DNA from: Gentiana macrophylla
Taxonomy: Eukaryota; Streptophyta; Magnoliopsida; Gentianales; Gentianaceae
Assembly (NCBI GenBank): GCA_026214975.1
Contig: JAOBSW010000553.1
Span: 842,442 to 906,441 of the forward strand
DNA: 64,000 nt
Direction of reading: 5' to 3'
Below the pieces are notes generated by a model. That model saw nothing but the letters and a program-made list of their open reading frames with translations. It ran no database searches and had not been told where the DNA came from. This document shows positions 46,901 through 59,298 of this stretch, one piece after another. Position 1 is the first letter of the stretch, and the number at the start of each line of letters is the position of its first letter. A program made the position numbers and the translations under genes.

Positions 46901-49180
46901 AAAGTAAATATAAAATTCACATAAATAAATGTTGAGTTGAAGTATATAGTAAATGCATGTTCCATGAGTGATATAAAGTCCAGAGATAAGATATCTCATG
47001 GAACACAATATGGGGCTTTATGATTACCGTTGAAAAAAATAAAATCGAAGTCGAGGCGCCAGAATGACAAAATAAGATATGAAAATGGAAAAAAGACAAA
47101 AAAAAAATAATGGTTGAGAAGGACAAAACACGCGTCACATTACTACATGTGTTACTACATGTGGTTGTAGCAACATGTAGTGAACACATGTAGAATACGC
47201 GCTGTATTCTTTTCAACCACTATTTTTTTTTTTATCCTTTTCCTCATTTTAGATCAAAAACAGTCCTTTACAACCTTTAACCTATAAAATTATTCTATCG
47301 ATTAATGAAGATGATAATATTTGTATCATCAATAGTGCATCGCACATTAACTGATAAATAAAACGAATCTCATAAAAATATGGGAGTGTTGTATTGAAAT
47401 TAAGCACTGTGATCTTCCGTGTCTCAAAAAAAAAAAATATTGAGTGTAATAGATATACGGGTATCATATCGTGATTGAAACAAATAAAGAGTAATGCTCG
47501 TTATGAATATCATTTCCCAACGAAATGAGTATAAGAAATGTGTTTGAAAATTATGAGACGTGTTCATTTTCTAGAAGAGAATGTGACAAAGACTATATGC
47601 ATCAATTATACAATGATCTATCTATCTATCTATATCTATCTATATATATAATATATAGAGGAAGGGATTTAACCCAAAATCTACTTTCCACCCGTTCCAA
47701 ACCCGTAAAACTCTCTCACGCTCAATATCGCAAGTTTTTTTTTGTCAAATTTATTTATTTTAAGAGGCGTAAGCAGGATGAATCCTTCATTCCAAAATTC
47801 TGAAGCAAGATATCATGCGTTGAATCTCTACCAGATTTCCGTTCTTCATCTCCGTATATGCCGGATTAAAAACTTAATTTCCCAATGCTCTCACAAATTT
47901 CGCAAAGGTCTAACCTATTCTATCCATTATAAACCCAATCGCTTTTGCTTTTGTAAAAAAAAAAAAATCTAACAATCATTTCAATCTCATCAGGTAAATA
48001 ACAGCAATTATCCATAGCTATTTTCATTATTCTTAATTTATTGTTCTATTCCAGTGAAAAGAGTGTCACATTGGTTCCTCAGGGATGTTGAAGCCGGCTG
48101 ATATGATCCATCCGCCTTCAAATCATTTGAGAATCGATTTTAGCGATAATCCATAAGTCCGGAAAGCCGCAGATTAGATTCGGTGTATGTACAACAAGTA
48201 GAAAAAGAATGACCAACGTTCATGCTCAGGTTAGTTCCGTATTGATTTTTGGTTTGGAAAAACAGAGACATGTATCCACAGGATAGAGTGTGCAGAAACA
48301 ACTTATCTAATCTTATGTCAGTTATGTGACATTTATTTTGTATCTTTTGATTTTTTTTTGGTAGATAACATGATAAGGCGATTTTTGTTAATTGTTTTCA
48401 GTGAACCACGTCTGAGTGGCGTTGATTTATCTTATTACAATTTTCATCCATCAATTATGTGCGAAACATGAACTTTTTCAGCCTGTTGGTGCAGATAACA
48501 AGGTTTATATTGGATTTTCTACACATATAGGAACGTTTGGATGTAAAAAAAATTTACTGTATTCTTTTTACGAAGTTCCAAATATCAAGTGTAAAAAGTT
48601 AAGTTCTTAAAAGTAAATACTCAATACCCAAGTAGAGCTACAAGATTGATCATGATATAATCAAGCACTTTCTGGTCGGCTCGGACCTTATGATTAATAT
48701 TTATTGCCAAAATATTTGAAGATACACAAAAGGTTTACTTGTTATTAATATACTAAAACTTCATTCTTCTTTAGACTCTATTTTACTCCAATAGTATTAT
48801 GATCGGGTCAATGCATAGGAAATGAATGCATTTACCTACTATTAAATAGAATGCAGGAGGGTGTTTTTATAACAAGGTTTATATTCGATTTGGTTTTGTG
48901 TTAATTTTTTCCGCTAATAGTCAAATCAGAATGTTATGTTAATGGGCAATTGTTTATTTACTACTTTCTGAAAATATTTTTGGTTAAATAGTATTTCTGC
49001 AAGAGTTCTTGTGTATATAGTATCGTGAACACAACCTTATCCAAAATAAATTAGTATTTCCTAAATAGCCCCATATATCGTAAAAACATAAATAACCCAT
49101 TTTTTTTGGAAAGATATTTAATAAATTCATGTATGCAGCAGAACAATTAGATTTCAGGTTCAGATTCAAGGCTTAGTTCA
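46901..49180. other. Unassigned AT-rich region
   Basis: It includes an imperfect palindrome around acatgtgttactacatgtgg (47145-47200) and a (TATC)n run at 47610-47645, followed by a Helitron-like tatatagaggaagggattt. The small frames here have no protein-like features. No 3' Helitron end was found for this start. Confidence 0.35.
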
Positions 49181-49189
49181 TGATGTTAA

Positions 49190-49505
49190 CATTTGTTAAA
49201 TTAACATTAATGAGAAATGTTGTCATAAACCCAATTGATCATTTTTCAGGGATTAATGTTTTAAGGCAATTAAGGTTAACGTTTATGGGAAATGTTGTCA
49301 TAAACCCAGTTGATCATTTTTCAGGGATTAATGTTTTAAGGCAATTAAGGTTAACGTTTATGGGAAATGTTGTCATAAATCCAGTTGATCATTTTTCAGA
49401 GATTAATGTTTTAAGGCAATTAAGGTTAACGTTAATGGGAAATGTTGTCATAAACCCAGTTGATCATATTTCAGGGATTAATGTTTTAAGGCAATTAAGG
49501 TTAAG
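49190..49505 (+). repeat. 75-bp tandem repeat, about four copies
   Basis: Units begin near 49198, 49273, 49348 and 49423 with ttaacattaatgagaaatgt or a close variant and contain gttgatcatttttcagg. The unit is exactly 25 codons, so one plus frame stays open for 111 codons with period LTFMGNVVINPVDHFSGINV. I regard that frame as a by-product unless expression is shown. Confidence 0.9.
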
Positions 49506-51600
49506 GAAGATATGACAGACAGATTCAGGGTTTGAAGGAGGGTTATTTACTGATTTCACTCTCCATTCTAATAAGTTTTCCTTTTATCCCGTTCTCATAA
49601 ACGTGTATCAGATTCATAGATCTCACACTCTAATTTAATGAATGAATATTTTCAAATAGTTCTATGGTATTAATTTAAAAAAAGAGGTGGGCGGGAGAAA
49701 TAAAATTTAATATTTTATTTATTTGGATTAACCCAGTTTAAATTAATAATTTACCTTTAGGAAATTATTTGGGTTTATAGGCATATTTTTAAGAGAGAGA
49801 AAGTAGAGAGGGAAAATTTTTGGGTTCTCAACTTCTATTCTACTATGGTTTTGTTGACGAGTTGACGACTTATATAGTCCCGGTTGTCAGCCACTCATGT
49901 TTTGCCACGTGTCTCATTTCTGGCCACACAAAACCATGTAATGTTATTGGTTTTGCTTGTGTGGCCGACACGAGTCTCTACTAACAACATTGTATGCTAT
50001 TATTCTCTCCTTTTTCCTGTAGTGCCGTGTTTGAATTTTCAAACTTGTAACAGTTTATTGAAGGGTATTTTTGTCTTTTCCAATTAATAATCTTCTTGCA
50101 TTATTTTTTTATGGACTCCGCTTTGTGGAGTACCATATACACAAGAAACTTTGGAAAATATACTATATGAACAATTTCCCCTATGTTAATTGTTCCTCCT
50201 ATATAACTCTCTGTTTTTTTGTATTGCCTAACAAAGGAAAATAGTATGATCTTCAAAATTGCTCAGATATGGATGATTTTTCTATATAGATACAAGGATA
50301 ATCTTCAAAATTGCTTCTGATTCATGAATAAGTTTTGATAGGCTTCAGATATGTAGGTATTGTTTCTATTGATTAAGATAATTTCAATCAGATTGTTTGC
50401 TAGCTATGAGTTATTTTGTAGGAATGACTATAGATTGATCTCTGCGGTATAGGTAGTTTCAATTTACAATGGCTGACTTTTTTTACATGAAAACTGGTTG
50501 TGTCAGCCTGCAATTCTCAAACATACTTGGACCGCAGAATGAAATTGGTTTTTAAATAAAATTCTTCCTATTTTTCCGCCTTCTCCTTTTTCCTCCCCCC
50601 GATCTTATTTCTTCTTATGCTTTGCACATTTTTTTGGATATAGCTCATTTCTTCTGGAGGTACTCTGATATATGAAGTTAATATATTCTTGAAGTGTTTT
50701 ACAAAAAAAAAAAAATTATATGTATTCTTGAAAGCGAACTCATTACGGTTGTTGTACAATATGACATTTTCAGACTCGCAAGTGCTTTGTTATACTCGAT
50801 GATGAAATGAGAATTAAACACTCCAAGTTGTTCACATGGTATTGTGATGAACACATGATATTATAGTGGAAAAAAGCTTCTAAAGTATTACATTCTGATA
50901 ACTATGAAGAGATTGAAGTGATTTTGTAATATAGTCTTGGATCCTGTAGAACATTATTCTTCAGTGTTTGTACTAATTAATACTGGTTCTTTTCTGTTGC
51001 ATGGGTGTGGTTTTGTGGATTTTTTAATAAAACGCGCGATTGCTATCATCAAGCCATTCCATCACCTTCAGGCATGGCGCAGACAATATGTTCCCTTAAT
51101 TGTCTACATGAAGGTGATAAAAGGTTTAATTTAAATGAAGATTATTTTGGTTTTCATAAATGCGATAGTGGTTACGGAAATGTTAGTTGAAATAGCTAAT
51201 ATAATTGAGATGGTTGCATTATGGATGTTCTTTCTTGCTTAATTGTCAAGGATTTCAGATTATTTAGTTTCATAGAAACCGATATTGTTCTTTCTCGGAT
51301 TGCTGTAGGTGATGACCTAAAAAGTGTTCACAGAGTTACATTCTACAGAAGTATCGAGACTCCAATAGATGATTGTTTTCTGATAAACCTACCATGTAGT
51401 TCTTATCTATTGGTGTCCACAATATAAAATATGATTAGATAGCTATGGTCATGTTGGTTACTATCTAAGTTATGATTTAGCTTCTTTCTATTTTATCTGA
51501 GAATGATGAGCTTGCTTGACAATCGAGCTTTTGTGTTAAGTGAATTTAACCCAATTACCAACAAAATTCGACCCAAACCCGCTATCGACCTTACTTATAC
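49506..51600. other. Unassigned; contains a palindrome and a repeat shared with Helitron A
   Basis: An inverted repeat at 49922-49966 pairs ggccacacaaaacca with tggttttgcttgtgtggcc. The segment 50085-50200, read minus, resembles 22297-22410 (tactccacaaagcggagtcc, aaaataatgcaa, ggaaaagacaa). No gene is recognised. Confidence 0.4.
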
Positions 51601-51604
51601 CTGT

Positions 51605-52870
51605 AAAACCTTTTTTTGTATAAAAATAAAATGCTGGAAAAAAATTTCCTAAAAAATAATAAACACATTTAAAATCTTTAAATTTTAAACATGCCTAAAA
51701 ATATATTGAATGTTTACACCACATTAAATTAACATAAATACACAATATCATCCGACTCAAATTCAAATTCAAATTAAACATTAAATTAAAATATTTAAGT
51801 CAAATTCACCCTTAAAATTTACCACAAGCTGATGCATAATTTTAAAATTTTAGGTCATTGCCCGGATCTTTTCGTATAAAAATAAAATGCTGAAAAAAAC
51901 TTTCCTAAAAAATAATAAACACATTTAAAATATTTAAATTTTAAACATGCCTAAAAATATATTGAACACGTTTACACCACAATAAATTAACATAAATACA
52001 CAATCATCCAACTCAAATTCAAAATTAAATTAAAATATTTACGTCAAATTAAGCCTTAAAATTTGCATAAACTGATACATAATTTTAAAATTTTAGGTCA
52101 TTGCCCAGATCTTTTTGTATAAAAATAAAATGCTGAAAAAAAATTTCCTAAAAAATAATAAACACATTTAAAATACTTAAATTTTAAACATGCCTAAAAA
52201 TATATTGAACATGTTTACACCACAATAAATTAACATAAATACACAATATCATCCAACTCAAATTCAAATTCAACATTAAAATAAAATATTTACGTCAAAT
52301 TCACCCTTAAAATTTGCCGCAAACTGATGCATAATTTTGAAAATTTAGGTCATTGCCCGGATCTTTTTGTACAAAAATAAAATGCTGAAAAAAACTTTCC
52401 TAAAAAATAATAAACACATTTAAAATACTTAAATTTTAAACATGCCGAAAAATATATTGAACACGTTTACACCACATTAAATTAATATAAATACACAATA
52501 TCATCCAACTCAAATTCAAATTCAAATTCAACATTAAATTAAAATATTTACGTCAAATTCACCCTTAAAATTTGCCGCAAACTGATGCATAATTTTGAAA
52601 ATTTAGGTCATTGCCCGGATCTTTTTTATAAAAATAAAATGCTGAAAGTAACTTTCTTAAAAAATAATAAACACATTTAAAATACTTCAATTTTAAACTT
52701 GCCTAAAAATATATTAAACACGTTTACACCACATTAAATTAACATAAATACACAATATCATCCATCTCAAATTCAAAATCAAATTCAACATTAAATTAAA
52801 TTATTTACGTCAATTTCACCCTTAATTTTTGCCGCAATTGATGAATAATTTTGAAAATTTAGGTCATTGC
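51605..52870 (+). repeat. ~250-bp AT-rich tandem repeat, five copies
   Basis: Units end with aggtcattgcccggatct-type words at about 51850, 52095, 52338, 52605 and 52861. Within each are aataaaatgctgaaaaaa, taaaaaataataaacacatt, aacatgcctaaaaatatatt and aacataaatacacaa. Copies differ by small indels. Non-coding. Confidence 0.9.
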
Positions 52871-55500
52871 CCGGATCTGCCCATTATAAACGCCCGCATT
52901 AATTAATAAACACAACGCACGCCTTCTTTTCTTCCTTCAATCCTCAACAAAAAAAATTCCAAAAATCCCGTCCTAAATCCATCAGTCGGCTTCATTGTAT
53001 TTTAATTTTGTAACCTTTTTTTTTAGTTCAATTATAACATTGCTTCAGCTTCTTTTTTTTTAAACAAAAATTGCTTCAGCTCAATCTCATTTTTCACATG
53101 ATGGTCTTCTTCGTAGATTTTTCATCTAATGGAAGAGGGATAAGAGTATATAGAAGCCAAATAGATTTTTCACATGTGGTAATGCGTTAATATTGGTTTT
53201 CACATGCATTACCAGCAGACCGATAAATCTTTCATAGGTGTCGGTATTGGTGCTTTATAACTTGATCACGAATGATTCTGATCCAAATAGATTCTCAATT
53301 TGTTGACAAGAGAAAATGTTGTTTCTCTATTTCTCATTTCCACATTTTTTTCTATTTCTTTTTTATTTTTGATGTATTGATCTTTTCTTTTCGATATATT
53401 GTTGTATGATTTTGTTCCCGGTTTGTGATGAAGACGAAAGAGGTTTTTTTTAAAGTTTTTTTATTTTATTTTGATGAAATATTTTTATTTATATATTGCT
53501 ATAAGATTTTTGTTTCAGGTTAATGATGATGCTGAAATAGGCATTTTGCCTATTATTTTTTGTTTTGTTTTGTTGACTACGATGTAATGTTGTTTTTCTA
53601 ATTGCTGTATGATGTTGTTTCATGTTTGTGATGATGTTGAAGACATCGACTATGACGTTCAATTGGACAATTGATGTTAGTGTTTCAGTGATCAAATACA
53701 ATTTACGTCATTTTATTTTATTTTATTCCGCGTACATGATGATGATGAAAGAGACCAACTATGATGTTCAATTCGACAATCCGATGAAAGAAGACAACTA
53801 AGTCATTTATTTCACTAAACAATATTTTAGCGTTTCATTTGATATTTTTTCTTTGGCACGTAATTTTTAATTTATTTTTATGAGCGGAGGCACTTTCTTT
53901 TCAATTGGTACTTATCGAAGTGTAAAAAATGATGATCATGGAGTTCAGAAGGAGGACTTTGGTGTGGATGAGGTACTTTTCAGTGGCAGACGCAGAATCT
54001 CGGGTAAGGAGGGGCTTCAAAATTTTTAAAGAGACAAATAAAAAAATCAAGGAGGGGAGGGGGGCAAACAAGATGCATGATATATATATTAGTAGACTTT
54101 TTTGGATTGAGGGAGGGGGGGGGGAGAGCATTTGCCCTCCTTTAGTTTCTTTATTAGTGTTTTTAGGAAATATTTAATCAACACTTGGGTTAGCGTACAT
54201 TTTCTCTAATATTGTTTTGATGTTTTCAGGTTGCCGAAAGAACTCATGATTTTCATGGTAACTTCCATTTTTCTCCTAAAGCGTTTTGCTTCGATTTTTA
54301 GGTTAGATACTTCATTAGGTTTTTTGTAACGTGTTTTAACCATTATACATCTGTTGAAAAATGTACCCTTGCGATTTAACTATCTTTATGTTGTACGAGA
54401 TTTCCTTATGTTCATTTTTTTCTTATTGTGGCCGTTGTTGCACTGTTTTAAATGAAGATAGTTGCATTTTGTCTTTGTTTTGTCCTTTGTTTTTGGACCT
54501 TCTTTTATATTTCTTTTCATCGACTTCAATTCCATCAATTTCATGCTCCTCATTTATAGACAGAAGGACAGTCGGATGAGAACTTCCAAAGTGGAACTAT
54601 GATGGATCAAAAACCCAACAAGTTCATGGAGTAGACGGTGATGTCATCTTACTGCGAGAACAAAACAAGCACTGATTTGAAATATTAAAAATCATTATGG
54701 AGTTAACATTATAGTGTATCGAAATTCAGAAGCTTTAATTGTTGATCGGTGTATGTAATTGGTTGAACTATGGAGACTGTTTTATTTCATTCATTTTACA
54801 AGTTTCAAAACTTTTAAACATTAAATTTGATGATATGTTGCCAACTGTTATACCATTTCGTGGGAAATATATACACAACATTTTTTGCTTGAAAGAAGAA
54901 ATCTTCTCAGATTATCTAATCATTTTTCTAAATAATTTATTTATTGTTTGTTAAATTTATACATAATGGGACTAGGCTTCTATGTGTAGTCATATTATTC
55001 CGAATGGTTAATTTATTTTATGATTAACTATTTTTTTAGTTGAATTCCATTTTTGATTTTTTTGCTGCTGTCTAAAATCCAAATGTTTTTTCACCCTAGA
55101 AACAATAACTACTGTTTCATGTGATCTTATTGCAATATCTATTTGCCATGCTATAAGTTTTCCTTGAGATATATACTTCTTTATCTGAAGTTTTAAATAA
55201 GTTTTTTTCTTTTCTTTTTTCTTACCAATGTACATGTGCATAATGCTCAGGACGATCGATCATCTTTTAATATAATGTTTAAGCCATACATACACAAGAT
55301 CAAGAATGTTGTATATACTTATTTGGTTCGATGTCATTATATCTTTTTTGACTACTATCATTTCATTAACTACTTAGGTGCTACTTAATTACGAGCGTCT
55401 TTTGGTGAAAGACAAACAAGATAAAACACTCAATTATTTACGTGATTGTACACACTTTTTTATATATTTATATTTTATTGTGTGGGCGTATGAGACAAAA
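52871..55500. other. Unassigned; likely decayed transposon sequence
   Basis: Near 53983-54175 a cagtggcagacgcagaatct end and G-rich tracts resemble a hAT-type end. A gatgatgaaagagaccaact phrase and a related copy (about 53640 and 53745) suggest duplicated non-coding DNA. No protein family is recognised in the frames. Confidence 0.35.
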
Positions 55501-55503
55501 AAT

Positions 55504-55615
55504 TTAATTTTCTCTTATGATCGCTTACTGATTGCAATTGTACGAATATTTTTTTTTTGATTCAAAATATTTATTTTCTGATATTTAATTTTCTCTTATG
55601 ATCGCTTACTGATTT
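55504..55615 (+). repeat. 30-bp direct repeat
   Basis: The phrase ttctcttatgatcgcttact occurs at about 55510 and 55592, each preceded by atttaattt and followed by gatt. The second copy abuts the foldback element. Confidence 0.75.
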
Positions 55616-56052
55616 GCGTAGCACGCCACGTAAATACGTGGGTTTTCGGTAGCCGTAAAATGAACCGTCGATGATTACAAAAATATAATAATAATAATAA
55701 TAATACCCACGCAAAACCCACATAAATTCTACGGATAAGTGACTCATTTTTAACAATATGGTTTTCGATATTCGTGTAAATGTAGCGACCTACCCAAAAC
55801 ATACTCAAAATCTCACTTAAACATTGTGTAGTTTGAGTAGCGTTTGAGGGAAAATTGAGTGGGTTTTGAGTAGGTTAGGTCATTTACGTGGTTATAAAAA
55901 ATCAGGTTGTTAAAAATGAGTCACTTATACGTAGGATTTAGGCGGGTTTTGCGTGGGTATTATTATTATTATTATATTTTTTTAATCAACGAGAGTTTTT
56001 TTTTTGACGGTTACCGAAAACCCACGTATTTACGTGGTGTGCTACCGAAATC
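55611..56052. mobile_element. Foldback element with long inverted repeats
   Basis: The left arm includes gtagcacgccacgtaaatac and ataataataataataatacc. The right arm is the inverted copy, ending gtatttacgtggtgtgctac. Further matching pairs (gcgggttttgcgtgggtatt and gagtcacttat) extend the symmetry to roughly 200 bp per arm. The centre is ~100 bp (55800-55880). The arm length suggests a foldback or Mutator-like MITE; no target duplication was confirmed. Confidence 0.8.
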
Positions 56053-56118
56053 CGACCGAAGCATATAATTCAAATATTCATTTACGGAGCATACTGCATA
56101 AATATTATGCTTTTATGA

Positions 56119-56417
56119 CACGTTTGGATTATGATAATAGAATGAAATGATTTTTTCATTCAATTCCAGTGATTTGGCGTGTTTATGAAATGACAGAATG
56201 AAATATGTTTTCATTCAAACAAATGAAAATGGATGATTTTCATTCCATCCAAAATCCAATGGAATGGTAGGAATGGAATGAAAAAATAAATCATCTGATA
56301 AACGATTCTATTCCACTGTCTACCAAACGCACTAATGAAATGATATCATTCTATTTCATTGCATTACATTCCAACAGATTCATTCTATTCTATTACATTC
56401 CATCAATCCAAACAAGT
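56119..56417. mobile_element. MITE with gtttggatt ends
   Basis: Starts acacgtttggattatg and ends catcaatccaaacaag. Inside, aatgaaat and attccat words are mirrored across the centre. About 300 bp, non-coding, directly upstream of the FAR1/ALDH6 gene. Confidence 0.6.
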
Positions 56418-56589
56418 CATTAAGACATATTTTATCAAGTTTCCATAAAAAAAAAGAACCGTAGGTGTTTGTTTTTCTTTAAAGGAAGAATTAGAGGTTT
56501 GGTTTAAGGGTAAAACGGAACATGGTGGCAAAATGACCAATTTTGCTCTGCACCAAATTTTTAGCCCTGGAAGTACCAGGCGCCCAAAC

Positions 56590-59298
56590 TTCCTCCTCCT
56601 TTTCCATTTCATCAACTGATCAAAATTGGCAGTTAGAGCGCAAAAAACTTGGTGCATAGATCATCTTCATTCAGGTAAATTTCTTGATTTTTTTTTTGAA
56701 GTCACAATCTTCAGTTTCATTACCGGTTCAGATTTGGGTTTAAGTTTATTTGTTACTTGATTTTCTTAAAAACGATTGAAATTCATTTGCTTATTATCAT
56801 TGAAATTTCATTTATTTGGGTGTAGGTTTGAGTTTTATCAGTTCTAGAAATTTCAACAGGCTGAATTTTACAGGGTGCAAAAATTGGGGCTTTTCGGTTT
56901 AGGTGAAATTCAGAGCCATTTGGAGAAGAAGAGGTACGATTCCTTTAATCACTTGTTGACATCTTTCTTATTGCAGTATTATAATACATTAACATTGTTG
57001 CTAAAAACTCCTATATGTTAAGGACTTCTGGATTAAGTTCACTTTATTGTGGTTTCTTTTCTATCAATATAGGTGTTTATGTTATTATAGATGTCTTGAC
57101 AGCTTTCAAGTTCTTCTCCAAGTGCTTGATGTTGGCACATGATTTGGCATTCTTTTTTGATCCCTAAACTTGCCCAGGGTTCATCTTTTGAGTGTCTTGT
57201 ATTCAAATTGCAGACGCCTCTTAATCATTTCTTGATCCTTTACTTCCTGTCGGACTCTTAGACCACTCATTTTGTTGTTGAGACTGTTATTAGCTAGGAG
57301 GTGCGTTTTGACGTGTGGATATATCATGGAGGTTGGTATTTTGAATGATACATATCATAATGGTCTGCAATGGGGCTGGTAGTGCTTCTGTACTCTGCTG
57401 TCACATGTCATCAAATTAATGTGTTGTGTTCTGTTGCAATTCGTTCTACTTGATGATAATCAAATTGGGCGAGGTAAGCGAGGTTGCTCGGGCTCTTGCT
57501 CTTCAGCTGCGTCGGCAACAAGCCTGAGCATCTCAAAGTTGCACCTCTGGTGTTGATGGAATGATTCATATGGATTGGGTGCTTGGCTATTAAAAGGCCA
57601 AAGCGGAGGAGTTGACATGATTAGATTAGGAAAATTATGTAAGTTATGAGTGTATTTGTTGGAGTGGTGAAATGATACTTATATACAACCAAGGGGTGAT
57701 GGAGGTAGTTGGAAGATGTGGTAATAACTAGGTGAGAGTTGAGATTTTGGTGGATTGTATTGGTAGAAAATACCGAGACTTGTTGAAATATGAGGTGAAA
57801 GTTTAAGATGTAATAGTAAGTGAGATGAATTGATAAATTGTTGTAAAAAAATATGTAAAACAATGAAACGAATATACTTATCTTTATGTACATGAAAATT
57901 GTATTCATTCATCGAAAAAGAATGCTGATGTTGCCCATATTCACTTCTTAAACTTGTGAATTCGTGAATGATGATGATGATGATGATAATAGGAGTGAAA
58001 ACAATCCAAAACAAAATTGTAATGAAAACATAATACTTTGCTAAAACATTACATTTTAACTATGAGAAAAATAAGATTGATTTTTTTGTTAAAAGTAAAC
58101 GAAATCAAAACATACGGTTTTGTGTTTATTTTTGTTAGAAAAACACACCGTTTATTAAAATTTATAATTTTTGAGTTTAAGCATTTTATTCCAATTGTGA
58201 TAGGAAAATACTTTTTTTGAGGGTGTGATAGGAAAATATAAAAAAGAGGGAAAATATATATATGGTTAGGTTTGTTAGTTGAGATGAAAGAGAAATGTTG
58301 TTTATAGAGAGTTGTATAGATGTTGCTTATTGAAGTGAAGTGATTTTTTTTGGGTGTTGAAACGGAAAACAATATGTTTGGAGGGTGTAATATGGAGGAT
58401 ATAATTGGAGTTGCTCTTATGCTGGTAAAAAAGGGTCTTCTTTTATTTATTTATTTATTTTTATCTTTATTTTATTTTATGGGAGTGATGGTAAACAAGT
58501 TTTGAACTTTATTAATTGTCTTTCCTTTCTAAAACCTCTGCTTATCTTGGTCCAGTGGTATAAACCCTTTTGTTTCTCTCTTTTTTTTTTTCTTCTCTTT
58601 TTGTTGAATTTTCAGACTGCTTTTGTTCTGGGATTTAGGATCTCCGTAGGGGAAATCTTGCTGTGAAAGTTAAAATATTTGTGCTAATTTTCACTCCCCT
58701 TTGGATGGTGAGGTTGAGATGGAGTATTGGACAGAGCACTATCTGAACCTGTACTGTATGAATGTCATTTTTTGAACACAATGTCTTTTCCAATGTGTTT
58801 ATTATTATTATTATTATTATTATTTTATCCGTGGAAAATCAGGATGTATGAATAAAATACATCTCGCTCGCATGAATAGGGTAGAAAGCGGTTGACGATG
58901 GTCATTAGAACTTTTAGCAACTAGGTGTCTCTGTCAGAAGTCAACACAACGATCATTATAAAGAAAAAAACTGTTGGAAGAAAAATACCTAAGTTTAACA
59001 AGCTTCTTGGAAATTGCTTGGATTTATTCGATTAGCTTGTCATTTCTACTTGGGGAAGTGGAAATGGTGTGAGGATCATGTTAGTTATCCAGAGTTGAAA
59101 GTTATTGATACTAGCAATGATAACGTCAATTTACTTGGATATAGGTAAGTAGTTGAGCATTTGATTCGTTCATTTATTTTGCTTTCTCCATTTTTACGTG
59201 TGAATCAGGACTACTGTTGGCATGCTGTCGATAGAAACCCCCCTTTTTTATTTTTGGCTTTTGGCTTTAATCCATGATCTCCATTTTGATGATCGGTT
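56590..59298 (+). other. Probable 5' UTR and leader introns of the FAR1/ALDH6 gene
   Basis: Exon-like pieces end at clear donors: cttcattcag|gtaaat (56673/56674) and gaagaagag|gtacga (near 56934). An attggatatag|gtaagt donor follows near 59143. No coding frame is needed before the ATG at 59299. A MITE relative of 2436-2916 lies in the interval, ending near 58424, and (TGA)n and (TTA)n runs are at 57967 and 58799. The exon map is tentative. Confidence 0.4.
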
